Assembly (NCBI GenBank): GCA_035639875.1 | Contig: DASQXE010000171.1 | Coordinates: 1 to 31,254, forward strand | From: JAIBJP01 sp035639875 | GTDB taxonomy: Bacteria > Actinomycetota > Thermoleophilia > Gaiellales > Gaiellaceae | DNA length: 31,254 nt | Reading direction: 5' to 3' | In this document: one piece after another, positions 22,131 to 30,444 of the stretch | How the letters are laid out: each line of letters opens with the position of its first letter | Position numbering within the stretch: the stretch's first letter is position 1 | The notes under the pieces: model-generated | Seen by the model: the letters and a program-made list of their open reading frames with translations, nothing else | What the model was told of the DNA's origin: nothing | Database searches by the model: none | Made by a program: the position numbers and the translations under genes

Positions 22131-23830
22131 GCGTTCGCTCGCTGGACGCAGCCGTCGAGGAACTGTGCGGCGAACTCACTTCGATCCGTGCGCCGCGGGG
22201 GCAGACTCTCAACGCACGGTCTTGGCAGACGGAAGCCCCGCTCCGCATGCTCCTCAACAACCTCGACCGTGAGGTTGCCGAGAAGCCGGAGGAGCTCATC
22301 GTCTACGGAGGCTCGGGCAAGGCGGCCCGAAACCACGAGGCCTTGAAGGCGTTGGTCCGCTCGCTCTTGACTCTTGGCGAAGACGAGACGCTTTTGGTGC
22401 AAAGCGGCAAGCCCGTTGGAGCCTTCAGAACCCATCCCGGAGCGCCGCGCGTGCTGATTGCCAACGCGCTGCTCGTTCCTCGCTGGGCGACCTGGGACGA
22501 GTTTCGGCGCCTGGAGGCGCTCGGCCTGACGATGTTCGGCCAGATGACGGCGGGCAGCTGGATCTACATCGGGACGCAGGGGATCCTGCAGGGCACCTAT
22601 CAGACCTTCGCCGCGGCAGGCGAGAAGCACTACGGCTCGCCCGAGCTCACAGGGAAGACGATCCTAACCGCCGGCCTGGGCGGGATGGGCGGCGCGCAGC
22701 CCCTGGCTGCGACGATGGCCGGAGCCGCGATTCTCTGCATCGAGGTCGACCCCGCGCGGATCGAGCGGCGCCTGGAGACGCGGTACCTGGACGAGTCGAC
22801 AGACTCGCTGGACGAAGCGCTCGCCCGTGTTCGGGGCGCCGCCCGCGAGGGGCGCGCGGTCTCGGTCGGCCTGCTCGGAAACGCCGCCGAGATCATCCCC
22901 GAGCTGGCGCGTCGTGGGGAGCACTTCGACCTGGTGACCGACCAGACGGCAGCTCATGACCCACTGAACGGCTACATCCCTGCGGGTCTCTCCGTGGACC
23001 GGGCGGCCGAGCTCCGCGAGCGCGACGCGGACGAGTACTTGCGGCGAGCCTCCGAATCGATCGCGCTTCACGTCGAGGGCCTGCTCGAGTACGTCCGGGC
23101 CGGGAGCTATGTTTTCGATTATGGCAACAACCTTCGAGGGGAGGCTCTCCAGGCCGGCGTAAACGATGCGTTCTCATATCCGGGCTTTGTCCCGGCCTAT
23201 ATCCGGCCGCTCTTCTGCCGCGGCATCGGGCCGTTCCGCTGGGCTGTGTTGTCGGGGGAACCGGAGGACATCGCTGCGATCGACGGGGCGCTGCGAGAAC
23301 TCTTCCCCGACGATCTCCTGCTCCAGCGGTGGTTCCATCTGGCGCCCGAGCGCGTTGCGTTCCAGGGCCTGCCGGCGCGGATCTGCTGGCTCGGGTACGG
23401 CGACCGCGCGAAGGCGGGGTTGGCCATCAACGACCTCGTCCGCTCTGGAAAGGTGGCCGCGCCGGTCGTGATCGGCCGCGACCATCTCGATTCCGGTTCC
23501 GTTGCGTCTCCCTACCGCGAGACAGAGGCGATGAAGGACGGCTCCGACGCGATCGCGGACTGGCCGATTCTCAACGCCCTGCTGAACACGGCCGCCGGCG
23601 CCACGTGGGTCAGCGTTCATCACGGCGGCGGGGTCGGAATCGGCAACTCGATCCACGCGGGCATGGTCGTCGTCGCGGACGGAACGGACGACGCTGCGGA
23701 GAGGCTCGAGCGCGTGCTGACGACCGATCCGGGCATCGGCGTCCTCCGCCACGCCGACGCGGGCTACGAAGAGGCGCTCAGCGCCGCGGCCGAGCACGGG
23801 CTCGAGGTTCCAGGCTCCCCGGGCTCCTAG
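22127..23830 (+). CDS. hutU: Urocanate hydratase
   Basis: 567 residues. It adds water to urocanate to give imidazolonepropionate, using tightly bound NAD+ as an electrophile. Visible family blocks are VYGGSGKAARN near 59-69, NAD-binding GLGGMGGAQP (183-192), PLFCRGIGPFRW, LPARICWLGYGDRAK and VIGRDHLDSGSVASP. Cys420 in ARICW is the likely counterpart of the essential Cys410 of the Pseudomonas enzyme. The start is the ATG at 22127, overlapping the hutH stop by 4 nt; the open frame farther upstream lies inside hutH and does not match the family. GGGGG lies 7-8 nt upstream as a possible ribosome site. Confidence 0.97.
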   Translation: MSVRSLDAAVEELCGELTSIRAPRGQTLNARSWQTEAPLRMLLNNLDREVAEKPEELIVYGGSGKAARNHEALKALVRSLLTLGEDETLLVQSGKPVGAFRTHPGAPRVLIANALLVPRWATWDEFRRLEALGLTMFGQMTAGSWIYIGTQGILQGTYQTFAAAGEKHYGSPELTGKTILTAGLGGMGGAQPLAATMAGAAILCIEVDPARIERRLETRYLDESTDSLDEALARVRGAAREGRAVSVGLLGNAAEIIPELARRGEHFDLVTDQTAAHDPLNGYIPAGLSVDRAAELRERDADEYLRRASESIALHVEGLLEYVRAGSYVFDYGNNLRGEALQAGVNDAFSYPGFVPAYIRPLFCRGIGPFRWAVLSGEPEDIAAIDGALRELFPDDLLLQRWFHLAPERVAFQGLPARICWLGYGDRAKAGLAINDLVRSGKVAAPVVIGRDHLDSGSVASPYRETEAMKDGSDAIADWPILNALLNTAAGATWVSVHHGGGVGIGNSIHAGMVVVADGTDDAAERLERVLTTDPGIGVLRHADAGYEEALSAAAEHGLEVPGSPGS

Positions 23831-23836
23831 CTCGGC

Positions 23837-25045
23837 GTGGCGAAGCTCCTGATCCGCGACCTCGCGCAGGTCGTCTCGCCGGCGGGCGGGCACGCGCCGT
23901 TGCGCGGCGCCGAGCTCCGAGAGCTGGCGGTCGTCGATGACGCTTACGTTCTCTGCGAGGACGGTCGGGTGACGAGCGTCGGCCCCATGCGAGAACTGCG
24001 TGGTCTCGACGACGACGTCGAAGAGCTGGACGGTCGCGGGCGCTCGGCGGTCCCCGGACTCGTCGATTGCCACACGCACGCGTGCTTCGCCGGCGACCGG
24101 GCGCAGGAATTCGACCTGCGCGCGAGCGGCGTCTCCTACGAGGAGCTCCACGCGGCGGGAGGCGGGATCCTCTCGACCGTTCGGGCGGTGCGCGAAGCGG
24201 GCGAGGCCGGCCTGACCGAAGCGCTCGAGCGTCATCGCCGGTGGATGCTCGCCGAGGGAACGACGACGTTCGAGGCCAAATCCGGCTACGGACTCGACCA
24301 TGACACCGAGCTGGCGCAGTTACGTGTCGTCCGGAACGCCGGCGGAATACCGACCTGGCTCGGAGCGCATGCTGTTCCGCCGGAATTTCCGGACGCGGAC
24401 GCGTACCTCGATTACGCGCTTGCCGGCGTCTTGCCTGAGGCCGCCGGGCTGGCCGAGGCGGCGGACGTTTTCCTCGAGGAAGGTGCGTTCGACGCTCGCC
24501 AGGCGCGGCGCTACCTGGAGGCGTGCCGGGCGGCCGGGCTCGTCCTACGGCTCCACGCGGACCAGTTCACGGAGGCAGGAGGCGTCCCGCTTGCAATCGA
24601 GTTGGGAGCGCGGTCGGTCGATCATCTCGAAGCGACCGGGGACGACGGTGTTCGCGACCTCGGACGGAGCGAGGTGACGGCGGTGGTCCTGCCGGTCGCG
24701 GCGCTGTTTCTCGGCCGGCCGATGCCGCCTGCTCGGGCGCTCGTGGACGCAGGCGCGATCGTCGCCCTCGCGACCGACTTCAATCCGGGAAGCGCGTTCT
24801 GCGAGCGCCTTCCGGTGGCGATGACGCTCGCGTGCACCCAGATGCATCTCGCGCCCGCCGAGGCACTCGCCGCGTGCACGGTCAACGCGGCGCATGTCCT
24901 CGGCCGCGCGGACCGGCTGGGTCGGATCGCTCCCGGGTACGTGGCCGACGTCGTCCTCGTCGAGGCTCCTGATTGGCGGCACCTCGCGTATCACTTCGCG
25001 GGAGACCTGATCGCTGCCGTCGTGAAGGACGGGTGGCTCGCGTAA
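23837..25045 (+). CDS. hutI: Imidazolonepropionase
   Basis: 402 residues of the amidohydrolase family. It opens the ring of imidazolonepropionate to give N-formimino-L-glutamate. Metal and substrate blocks: DCHTHACFAGDR (H79, H81), FEAKSGYGLD, GAHAVPPEF, RLHADQF, SVDHLEA and LATDFNPGS (Asp ligand). The GTG start is 6 nt after the hutU stop with no obvious ribosome site, so expression likely depends on coupling. It ends the hutHUI operon. No deiminase (HutF) or formiminoglutamase (HutG) follows, which points to the ftcD product for the last step. Confidence 0.96.
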   Translation: MAKLLIRDLAQVVSPAGGHAPLRGAELRELAVVDDAYVLCEDGRVTSVGPMRELRGLDDDVEELDGRGRSAVPGLVDCHTHACFAGDRAQEFDLRASGVSYEELHAAGGGILSTVRAVREAGEAGLTEALERHRRWMLAEGTTTFEAKSGYGLDHDTELAQLRVVRNAGGIPTWLGAHAVPPEFPDADAYLDYALAGVLPEAAGLAEAADVFLEEGAFDARQARRYLEACRAAGLVLRLHADQFTEAGGVPLAIELGARSVDHLEATGDDGVRDLGRSEVTAVVLPVAALFLGRPMPPARALVDAGAIVALATDFNPGSAFCERLPVAMTLACTQMHLAPAEALAACTVNAAHVLGRADRLGRIAPGYVADVVLVEAPDWRHLAYHFAGDLIAAVVKDGWLA

Positions 25046-25069
25046 ACGCGCTAGCGGTTCCTCCGGCGG

Positions 25070-25075
25070 CATAAT
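25070..25075 (+). promoter_or_regulatory. Putative -10 box CATAAT, leaderless arrangement
   Basis: CATAAT ends 6 nt before the ATG at 25082, in the short gap after hutI. No ribosome site lies between. Confidence 0.45.
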
Positions 25076-25081
25076 CGCCTC

Positions 25082-25480
25082 ATGCCGAGTCGGAAGCAGC
25101 GGCGGCGCCGGGAGAAGCTCCAGCGCCACGAATACGAGTACGTCATCGAGACCGAGGAGGGCGAAGAGGTCGTCATCGACCGTCCGAAGGGCGACGCCGC
25201 GAAGGACGGCCAGGAGCGAGAGCAGCGAGCGCCGCGCGATCGGCGCGGCCGCGAGATCCCGAAACCGTCGTTGCAGCGCGTGCTCAGACGGACCGCGATC
25301 TTTGCGCCACTCATCCTCATCGTCGTCTTTCTGACGAGCGGCAAGGACGCGACGACAGCCGACAAGGTATTCACGGCCGCCGTCCTGCTCGCCTTCTTCA
25401 TCCCGTTCAGCTACTTCGTCGACGTGTTTATGTACCGTATGTTCCAGCGGCGCCAGGGTGCCCGCCGCGGCCGCGGCTGA
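25082..25480 (+). CDS. Small membrane protein with charged N-terminus, unknown function
   Basis: 132 residues. A strongly charged N-terminal half (SRKQRRRREK, then acidic ETEEGEE, then basic REQRAPRDRRGR) is probably cytoplasmic. It is followed by two membrane helices (about 71-88 and 96-116) and a basic tail. No known domain is recognised. It has its own promoter-like box and sits between hutI and a cupin gene on the other strand. The length, charge pattern and codon use look like a real conserved gene, but no function can be given. Confidence 0.65.
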   Translation: MPSRKQRRRREKLQRHEYEYVIETEEGEEVVIDRPKGDAAKDGQEREQRAPRDRRGREIPKPSLQRVLRRTAIFAPLILIVVFLTSGKDATTADKVFTAAVLLAFFIPFSYFVDVFMYRMFQRRQGARRGRG

Positions 25481-25488
25481 GGCCCGCT

Positions 25489-25818
25489 TCAGCTGCCGCG
25501 ATAGTGGCCCGCGCCCGGCCAGGGGGCGAGAAGGAGGAGCACCTTCGCGCCGGTGTCGCTGGCTACCGACCGGCGCTCGTCGGGCTCGAAGTGGGCGAGC
25601 GTGCCGGCCGGTGCCTCGACGATCTCACTGCCGGCGCTGATGCGCGCGGAGCCGTCCACGACAAGCACCCAGGCGTGCTCCTTGACCTGGTGATCGCCGA
25701 GTTCTTGGCCGGGATCGAGACCGACGAGCACCGCGCGGGCCTCGTTCTCGCTCATGAGCACGACCGGCGACCGGGTCCCGCTCGGGGTCTCGATCTCCGG
25801 CAGCCGCCACGTCTCCAC
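25489..25818 (-). CDS. Cupin-fold small protein
   Basis: 109 residues. A single cupin_2-type beta-barrel: LDPGQELGDHQVKEHAWVLVVDG holds the first metal-motif pattern (H and H with E between), then AGTLAHFEPDERRSV with the second His, and LLLAPWPG. Family members are small metal-binding enzymes or sensors. GTG start. TAGACT on minus ends 9 nt upstream, so the message may be leaderless. It is divergent from the MBL-hisS-aspS operon, with a 42-nt spacer that holds both -10 boxes. Ligand unknown. Confidence 0.8.
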   Translation of the reverse strand: METWRLPEIETPSGTRSPVVLMSENEARAVLVGLDPGQELGDHQVKEHAWVLVVDGSARISAGSEIVEAPAGTLAHFEPDERRSVASDTGAKVLLLLAPWPGAGHYRGS

Positions 25819-25827
25819 CGCGGCCGG

Positions 25828-25833
25828 AGTCTA
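25828..25833 (-). promoter_or_regulatory. Putative -10 box TAGACT of the cupin gene
   Basis: TAGACT on minus ends 9 nt before the GTG at 25818. It mirrors the plus-strand copy at 25846-25851. Confidence 0.5.
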
Positions 25834-25845
25834 CCGGGGCGCCGT

Positions 25846-25851
25846 TAGACT
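25846..25851 (+). promoter_or_regulatory. Putative -10 box TAGACT of the MBL-hisS-aspS operon
   Basis: TAGACT ends 9 nt before the ATG at 25861. The two opposed TAGACT copies are 12 nt apart, so the two promoters may interfere with each other. Confidence 0.5.
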
Positions 25852-25860
25852 CACCGCGCG

Positions 25861-26511
25861 ATGAGGCTGGAGGTGACGCAGCTCGAGCTCGGCCCCTATG
25901 CCGAGAATTGCTACGTCGCCCGGCACCCGGGAGCGGAGGAGGCCGTAGTCGTCGACCCAGGTTGGCCCGGAGCGGCGGCGGAGATCCGGCGCGTGGTCGG
26001 CGAAGGCCGTCTTGCGGGGATTCTCGTCACCCACGGCGACATCGATCACGTCGGCGGCGTCGCCGAGCTCGCCCGTGCGACCGGCGCGCCCGTGTACATG
26101 CCCGCCGACGAACGCGAGCGCCTTGCGCGCATCAACGACTTCCTCCCGGCCGCCGTCGCTTCGCTCGAGTTCGACGCCTACGAGCCGGACGTTCTCCTGC
26201 AAGGAGGCGAAGACGTCGACGTCGCGGGCATTCACTTCGAGACGCTGCGCGTCCCCGGCCACACCGAGGCGCACCTCGCCTACGCGGCCGACGGCTGCCT
26301 GTTCGCGGGCGACGTCCTCTTTGCCGGGTCGGTCGGGCGGACCGATCGCCCGAACGGCAACTGGGAGAGGCTGCTCGACTCGATCCGAACCCTGGTCGAA
26401 CGCTTTCCGCCCGAGACGGTCGTGTACCCGGGACACGGCCCCGCGACGACGCTCGGGCGCGAGCTTGCCGCCAATCCGTTCCTCGCCCAGCTCCGAGCCC
26501 CAACCCCGTGA
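25861..26511 (+). CDS. Metallo-beta-lactamase-fold hydrolase (glyoxalase II-like) with altered metal motif
   Basis: 216 residues. The fold blocks of small glyoxalase-II/YcbL-type hydrolases are present: PYAENCYVA, VVDPGWPG, THGDIDHVGG (57-66), VPGHTEAHLAY, LFAGDVLFAGSVGRTD and YPGHGPATTLGRE. The classical metal motif is H-x-H-x-D-H; here it is H58-G-D60-I-D62-H63, so the second His is Asp. Other ligands are kept, so a metal site may remain with changed preference. The family cleaves thioesters such as S-lactoyl-glutathione or similar low-molecular-weight thiol esters; the substrate here is unknown. It heads an operon and its stop overlaps the hisS GTG by 4 nt. Confidence 0.87.
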   Translation: MRLEVTQLELGPYAENCYVARHPGAEEAVVVDPGWPGAAAEIRRVVGEGRLAGILVTHGDIDHVGGVAELARATGAPVYMPADERERLARINDFLPAAVASLEFDAYEPDVLLQGGEDVDVAGIHFETLRVPGHTEAHLAYAADGCLFAGDVLFAGSVGRTDRPNGNWERLLDSIRTLVERFPPETVVYPGHGPATTLGRELAANPFLAQLRAPTP

Positions 26512-27725
26512 AGTTCGAAGCTCCGCCCGGGACGCACGACGTCCTGGCGAAGGACTGGCCCCACTGGCAGCGGACCGTGCGCGAGGTGGAGGGCCTCTGT
26601 CGCCTCTACGGATACGAGCCGATCACGACGCCCGTGTTCGAGGATACGGACCTTTTCCTGCGCACGTCCGGCGGCGGCTCGGATGTCGTGCAAAAGGAGA
26701 TGTACACGTTCGAGGACCGGGGCGGACGGTCGCTGACGCTGCGCCCCGAGGGGACCGCACCGATCGCCCGCGCCTATCTCGAGCACGGCCTGCATCGAGA
26801 GCCGCAGCCGCAGAAGCTCTTCACGATCGTCCCGATGTACCGCTACGCCCGCCCGCAGCGCGGCCGCTACCGGGAGCACTGGCATATCTCCGTCGAGGCG
26901 ATCGGCTCGGCCGATCCGGCCATCGACGCGGAGCTGATCCAGCTCTACGACACGCTTCTCGGTCGACTGCGCGTGACCGAGTACCGGCTCGACATCAACA
27001 CGATCGGGGACGCGAACTGCCGCCCGCAATACGTGGAGGAGCTCGTCGCGTGGCTCAACGAGCACGACGACGCACTTGACCAGGAGGCCCGCGAGAAGCG
27101 CGACACGAATCCCCTACGCGTCTTCGACGTGAAGAACGACGACGTGCGCGCCGCCCTCCGCGAGGCGCCGGACCTCAACGAGTATCTCTGCGACGAGTGC
27201 CGCGAGCATTTCGCCGCGGTCCGGGCATTTCTCGACGCCTACGGCGTCAAGTACGAGATCGACCACCGGCTCGTACGCGGGCTCGACTACTACACGCGCA
27301 CGACGTGGGAGTTCATCGGGCCGGAGGAAGGAGCCCAGAGCACGATCTCGGGTGGCGGCCGCTACGACTATCTCATCGAAGAGATCGGTGGCCCGCCAAC
27401 CCCGGGAGTCGGCTTCGGCGCGGGCGTCGAGCGCCTCCACCTGGCGCTTGGAGGCGCCCCCGCGGAGTCGCGGCCGCTGGACGTCTTCTTCGCCGTGGAA
27501 GACGCGAGCAGGCGAGCGGACGTCCTCCGCGCGATCGCGAGCCTGCGGGCCGAGGGCTATGCGGCCGACACGGACTACGCCGGCCGCTCGCTCAAAGGCC
27601 AGCTGACGCAGGGGCAGCGACTCGGCGCCGAGACGGTCGTGATCGCGCAAGAGGGCGGGTTCACGGTGCGCCGAGGCGGTCAAGAGGACGTGGAGCTGGA
27701 GCGGCTCGAGGACCTCGAGCTGTGA
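26508..27725 (+). CDS. hisS: Histidyl-tRNA synthetase
   Basis: 405 residues of class II. N-terminal PPGTHDVL, then a motif 1 region with ITTPVFED, TLRPEGTAP (substrate loop), motif 2 YRYARPQRGRYREHW, histidine-site LVRGLDYYTRTTWEF, SGGGRYDYL, motif 3 GVGFGAGVERL (301-310), and a C-terminal anticodon-binding domain from about 325. It charges tRNA-His. The GTG start at 26508 overlaps the MBL stop (GTGA); the long open frame upstream of it belongs to another reading of the MBL gene. One oddity: after RYREHW the usual Gln ('FHQ' in E. coli) is His126. The stop overlaps the aspS start by 4 nt. Confidence 0.96.
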   Translation: MKFEAPPGTHDVLAKDWPHWQRTVREVEGLCRLYGYEPITTPVFEDTDLFLRTSGGGSDVVQKEMYTFEDRGGRSLTLRPEGTAPIARAYLEHGLHREPQPQKLFTIVPMYRYARPQRGRYREHWHISVEAIGSADPAIDAELIQLYDTLLGRLRVTEYRLDINTIGDANCRPQYVEELVAWLNEHDDALDQEAREKRDTNPLRVFDVKNDDVRAALREAPDLNEYLCDECREHFAAVRAFLDAYGVKYEIDHRLVRGLDYYTRTTWEFIGPEEGAQSTISGGGRYDYLIEEIGGPPTPGVGFGAGVERLHLALGGAPAESRPLDVFFAVEDASRRADVLRAIASLRAEGYAADTDYAGRSLKGQLTQGQRLGAETVVIAQEGGFTVRRGGQEDVELERLEDLEL

Positions 27726-29461
27726 GATGGCGCGACCTCATGTGCGGGGAGGTGCGGCCCGAGCACGTGGGGGAGCGCCTGACGCTCGCGGGCTGGACGG
27801 ATTCGCGCCGCGACCACGGCGGGCTCGTGTTCGTCGACCTGCGCGACAAGACGGGCATCTGCCAGCTCGTTCTCAACCCGGAGCGATCACCCGAGGCCGC
27901 AAAGACCGCCCACGGCGTCCGGAACGAGTTCGTCCTCCGCGCCGAGGGCGAGGTCGTGCGCCGGGCCCCCGAAGCCGTCAACCCGAACATCCCGACCGGA
28001 GAGGTCGAGCTCCAGGTCGACGCGCTGGAGATCCTTGCCGCGTCGACGACACTCCCGTTCCAGCTGGACGAAGAGGGGGTGGACGAGACGCTCCGCCTCC
28101 GCTACCGCTGGCTCGACCTGCGCCGCCCGAAGATGCAGCGGAACCTGGCGCTGCGCGCGCTGATGGTCTCGACGATCCGGCGCGTGATGGAGGAAGCCGG
28201 CTTTATGGAGATCGAGACCCCGATCCTGTTCAAGCCGACGCCGGAGGGCGCGCGCGACTTCGTCGTTCCGAGCCGGCTGCAGCCGGGACGCTTCTTCGCC
28301 CTGCCGCAGTCGCCGCAGATCCTCAAGCAGCTGCTCGTGATCGCCGGCTTCGACCGTTCCTACCAGATCGCGCGCTGCTTCCGGGACGAGGATCTCCGCG
28401 CCGACCGCGTGCAGGAGATCACGCAGCTCGATGTCGAGATGGCCTTCCCCGACCGCGACTTCCTCTTCGACCTGATGGAGGGGATGGTGCAGGCGGTCTG
28501 GCGCGATGCCCTCGGCGTCGAACTCGAAGCGCCGTTCCCGCGCTTGACGTGGGAGGAAACGGAGCGCCGGTTCGGCACGGACAAGCCGGACCTCCGCTTC
28601 GACCTCGAGATCGAGGACGCGACCGAGGCGACACGAGGTTCCCAGTTCGGTGTGTTCGCCAACTCGCCCTGCGTGCGCTTTCTCCGCGTGCCCCAGGCGT
28701 ATTCGCGCGCCGACCTCGATCGGCTCGAGGCCTTTGCGAAGGAGTGGGGCGCCAAGGGGCTCGCGTACCTGGTCTTCGACGAGGAAGGAGAGGTCCGCTC
28801 GCCGATTGCAAAGTTTCTGTCCGAGGACGAGCTGGAGCTCTTCCGCCGCGAGCCCGGCACCACGGTGCTGTTTGCCGCGGACGAGCCCGCCCAGGTCTCG
28901 CGGGTGCTTGGCCCGCTTCGTCTTCATCTGGGCCGCGAGCTGGGGCTCGTCGACGCCAACGCGTGGAGCTGGGTCTGGGTGACCGACTTCCCCATGTTCG
29001 AATGGAAGGAGGAAGAAGGGCGCTGGGGCGCGGTACACCACCCGTTCACGCGCCCGACACCGGACTGGGAGGAGGGCTTCGACCAGGATCCCGCGAACGC
29101 GCGGGCGTACGCCTACGACCTGATCGGCAACGGCAACGAGCTGGGCGGCGGCTCGTTCCGCATGCACGAAGCCGGCCTGCAGGCGCGCGTGTTCGACGTC
29201 CTGCAACTGACGCCGGAGGAACAGCGCCTCAAATTCGGTTTCCTGCTGGACGCGCTCGCCATGGGCGCGCCGCCGCACGGCGGGATCGCCTTCGGGATCG
29301 ACCGCATGATGATGGTGCTCGCCCGCGAGCCGAACCTGCGCGACGTGATCGCCTTCCCCAAGAACCAGGCGGGAGCCGATCCGATGAGCGGCGCGCCCTC
29401 GGAGATCGAGCAGGAACAGCTGCGGGAGCTCGGAATTCAGCTGCGGCGCAAACTCGATTAA
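27722..29461 (+). CDS. aspS: Aspartyl-tRNA synthetase (bacterial type)
   Basis: 579 residues. N-terminal OB-fold (GWTDSRRDHGGLVFVDLRD), class II motif 1 around MEIETPIL, QSPQILKQLL, motif 2 ARCFRDEDLRADR, the bacterial-type insertion domain (about 285-420) and motif 3 GIAFGIDRMMMVLA. It charges tRNA-Asp. In the OB-fold position 32 is His ('RDHGG') where the E. coli enzyme has Leu ('RDLGS'); His is found in non-discriminating enzymes that also charge tRNA-Asn. The stretch after RADR reads VQEITQLD rather than the common QPEFTQID. The GTG at 27722 overlaps the hisS stop; GAGG lies 10 nt upstream. The open frame farther upstream lies inside hisS. Confidence 0.96.
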   Translation: MRWRDLMCGEVRPEHVGERLTLAGWTDSRRDHGGLVFVDLRDKTGICQLVLNPERSPEAAKTAHGVRNEFVLRAEGEVVRRAPEAVNPNIPTGEVELQVDALEILAASTTLPFQLDEEGVDETLRLRYRWLDLRRPKMQRNLALRALMVSTIRRVMEEAGFMEIETPILFKPTPEGARDFVVPSRLQPGRFFALPQSPQILKQLLVIAGFDRSYQIARCFRDEDLRADRVQEITQLDVEMAFPDRDFLFDLMEGMVQAVWRDALGVELEAPFPRLTWEETERRFGTDKPDLRFDLEIEDATEATRGSQFGVFANSPCVRFLRVPQAYSRADLDRLEAFAKEWGAKGLAYLVFDEEGEVRSPIAKFLSEDELELFRREPGTTVLFAADEPAQVSRVLGPLRLHLGRELGLVDANAWSWVWVTDFPMFEWKEEEGRWGAVHHPFTRPTPDWEEGFDQDPANARAYAYDLIGNGNELGGGSFRMHEAGLQARVFDVLQLTPEEQRLKFGFLLDALAMGAPPHGGIAFGIDRMMMVLAREPNLRDVIAFPKNQAGADPMSGAPSEIEQEQLRELGIQLRRKLD

Positions 29462-29541
29462 GGAAGCTGTCGTTCCGGCCGATGATGCGGTCATACTTAT
29501 CGTGACACCCGTGCCGCACGGGGGAGTGGAGGCCTAACGCA

Positions 29542-30426
29542 ATGTCGACCCAAGATCCAAGGCGCGCACCTGCGGGTCCGTCGCTGACGCCTCTTCCGCG
29601 CGTCGAAGACATCCCCCGGGTAGGAGACGGCTTCGACCGCGAGAAGGTCGAGGAGGCGTTCGAGGCGTTCCGCCGCCACGTGACGGCCCTCCAGGCGCAG
29701 CTGCGCGTTCTGCAGTCCGCTCCCCGGAGCGCGATCACCGAGCCGTCGGGGCACGCCGTCCGCATGGACGCGCTCCATCTCATCCGCTCAGCCGCCGAAT
29801 TCGCCGACACCATCGAGCGTGACGCCCAGGAGGCGGCTGCCAAGCAGGTCGGGAAGGCGGAGCAGGAGATTCGGGAGTCGCAGATGGATCTCCAGCAGCG
29901 CGAAGCCGAGATCGCCCGCATTCGCCAGGAGACCGAGCGCCAGCGCGGCGAGATCCTCAACGCGGCGCGCACCGAGGCGCGCGAGATTCTGACCAAGGCG
30001 AACCGTGACTCGACCCAGGAGCTCCGCGATGCCGAGACGAAGGGCGCGCGGCTCCTCGAGCAGGCGCGGCATCAGGCGACGGAGCTGACGAACGCCGCGC
30101 GCGCGGAGGTCGAGCAGACGCTCGAATGGGCGCGCGCGCAGGCAGACGTCATCGTGCAGCGCTCGCGCATGGGCGCGGAGCAGCTTCTGTCCGCGGCCGG
30201 CCACGGAGACGCTGCGATCCACGAGGCCATCGACGCCATCGTCAAGGCAGCCGAGTCGTCGGTGCCCGCTCCGAGCGGCGTGACGCCAACGCCGCCCGTG
30301 GCCGCTCCGGAGCCGAAGCCCGAGCCTGTCGCGACGAAGCCGGACGCGGCGGAGAGCGAAGAGGCGTCCGAAGAAGGCGAGGATTCCGAGGCCGCTCAGG
30401 AGGACGAGGGCCCGCAGAACCCGTAG
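29542..30426 (+). CDS. Coiled-coil protein, DivIVA-like organisation
   Basis: 294 residues. After a Pro-rich start, residues 20-58 (VEDIPRVGDGFDREKVEEAFEAF…) resemble the N-terminal lipid-binding segment of DivIVA/GpsB-type proteins. A long helical coiled coil (about 75-230) follows, rich in Glu, Gln, Ala and Arg. The tail (245-294) is Pro- then Glu/Asp-rich and probably disordered. The first part of the helix also resembles ATP-synthase b-subunit-type coils, so the DivIVA link is only suggestive. The likely role is a polar or septal scaffold. The ATG has GGAGG 10 nt upstream. A TATCGT near 29498 may be its -10 box. It is followed 18 nt later by a membrane-protein gene. Confidence 0.65.
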   Translation: MSTQDPRRAPAGPSLTPLPRVEDIPRVGDGFDREKVEEAFEAFRRHVTALQAQLRVLQSAPRSAITEPSGHAVRMDALHLIRSAAEFADTIERDAQEAAAKQVGKAEQEIRESQMDLQQREAEIARIRQETERQRGEILNAARTEAREILTKANRDSTQELRDAETKGARLLEQARHQATELTNAARAEVEQTLEWARAQADVIVQRSRMGAEQLLSAAGHGDAAIHEAIDAIVKAAESSVPAPSGVTPTPPVAAPEPKPEPVATKPDAAESEEASEEGEDSEAAQEDEGPQNP

Positions 30427-30444
30427 GCTGGTCTGCGCACCAGC

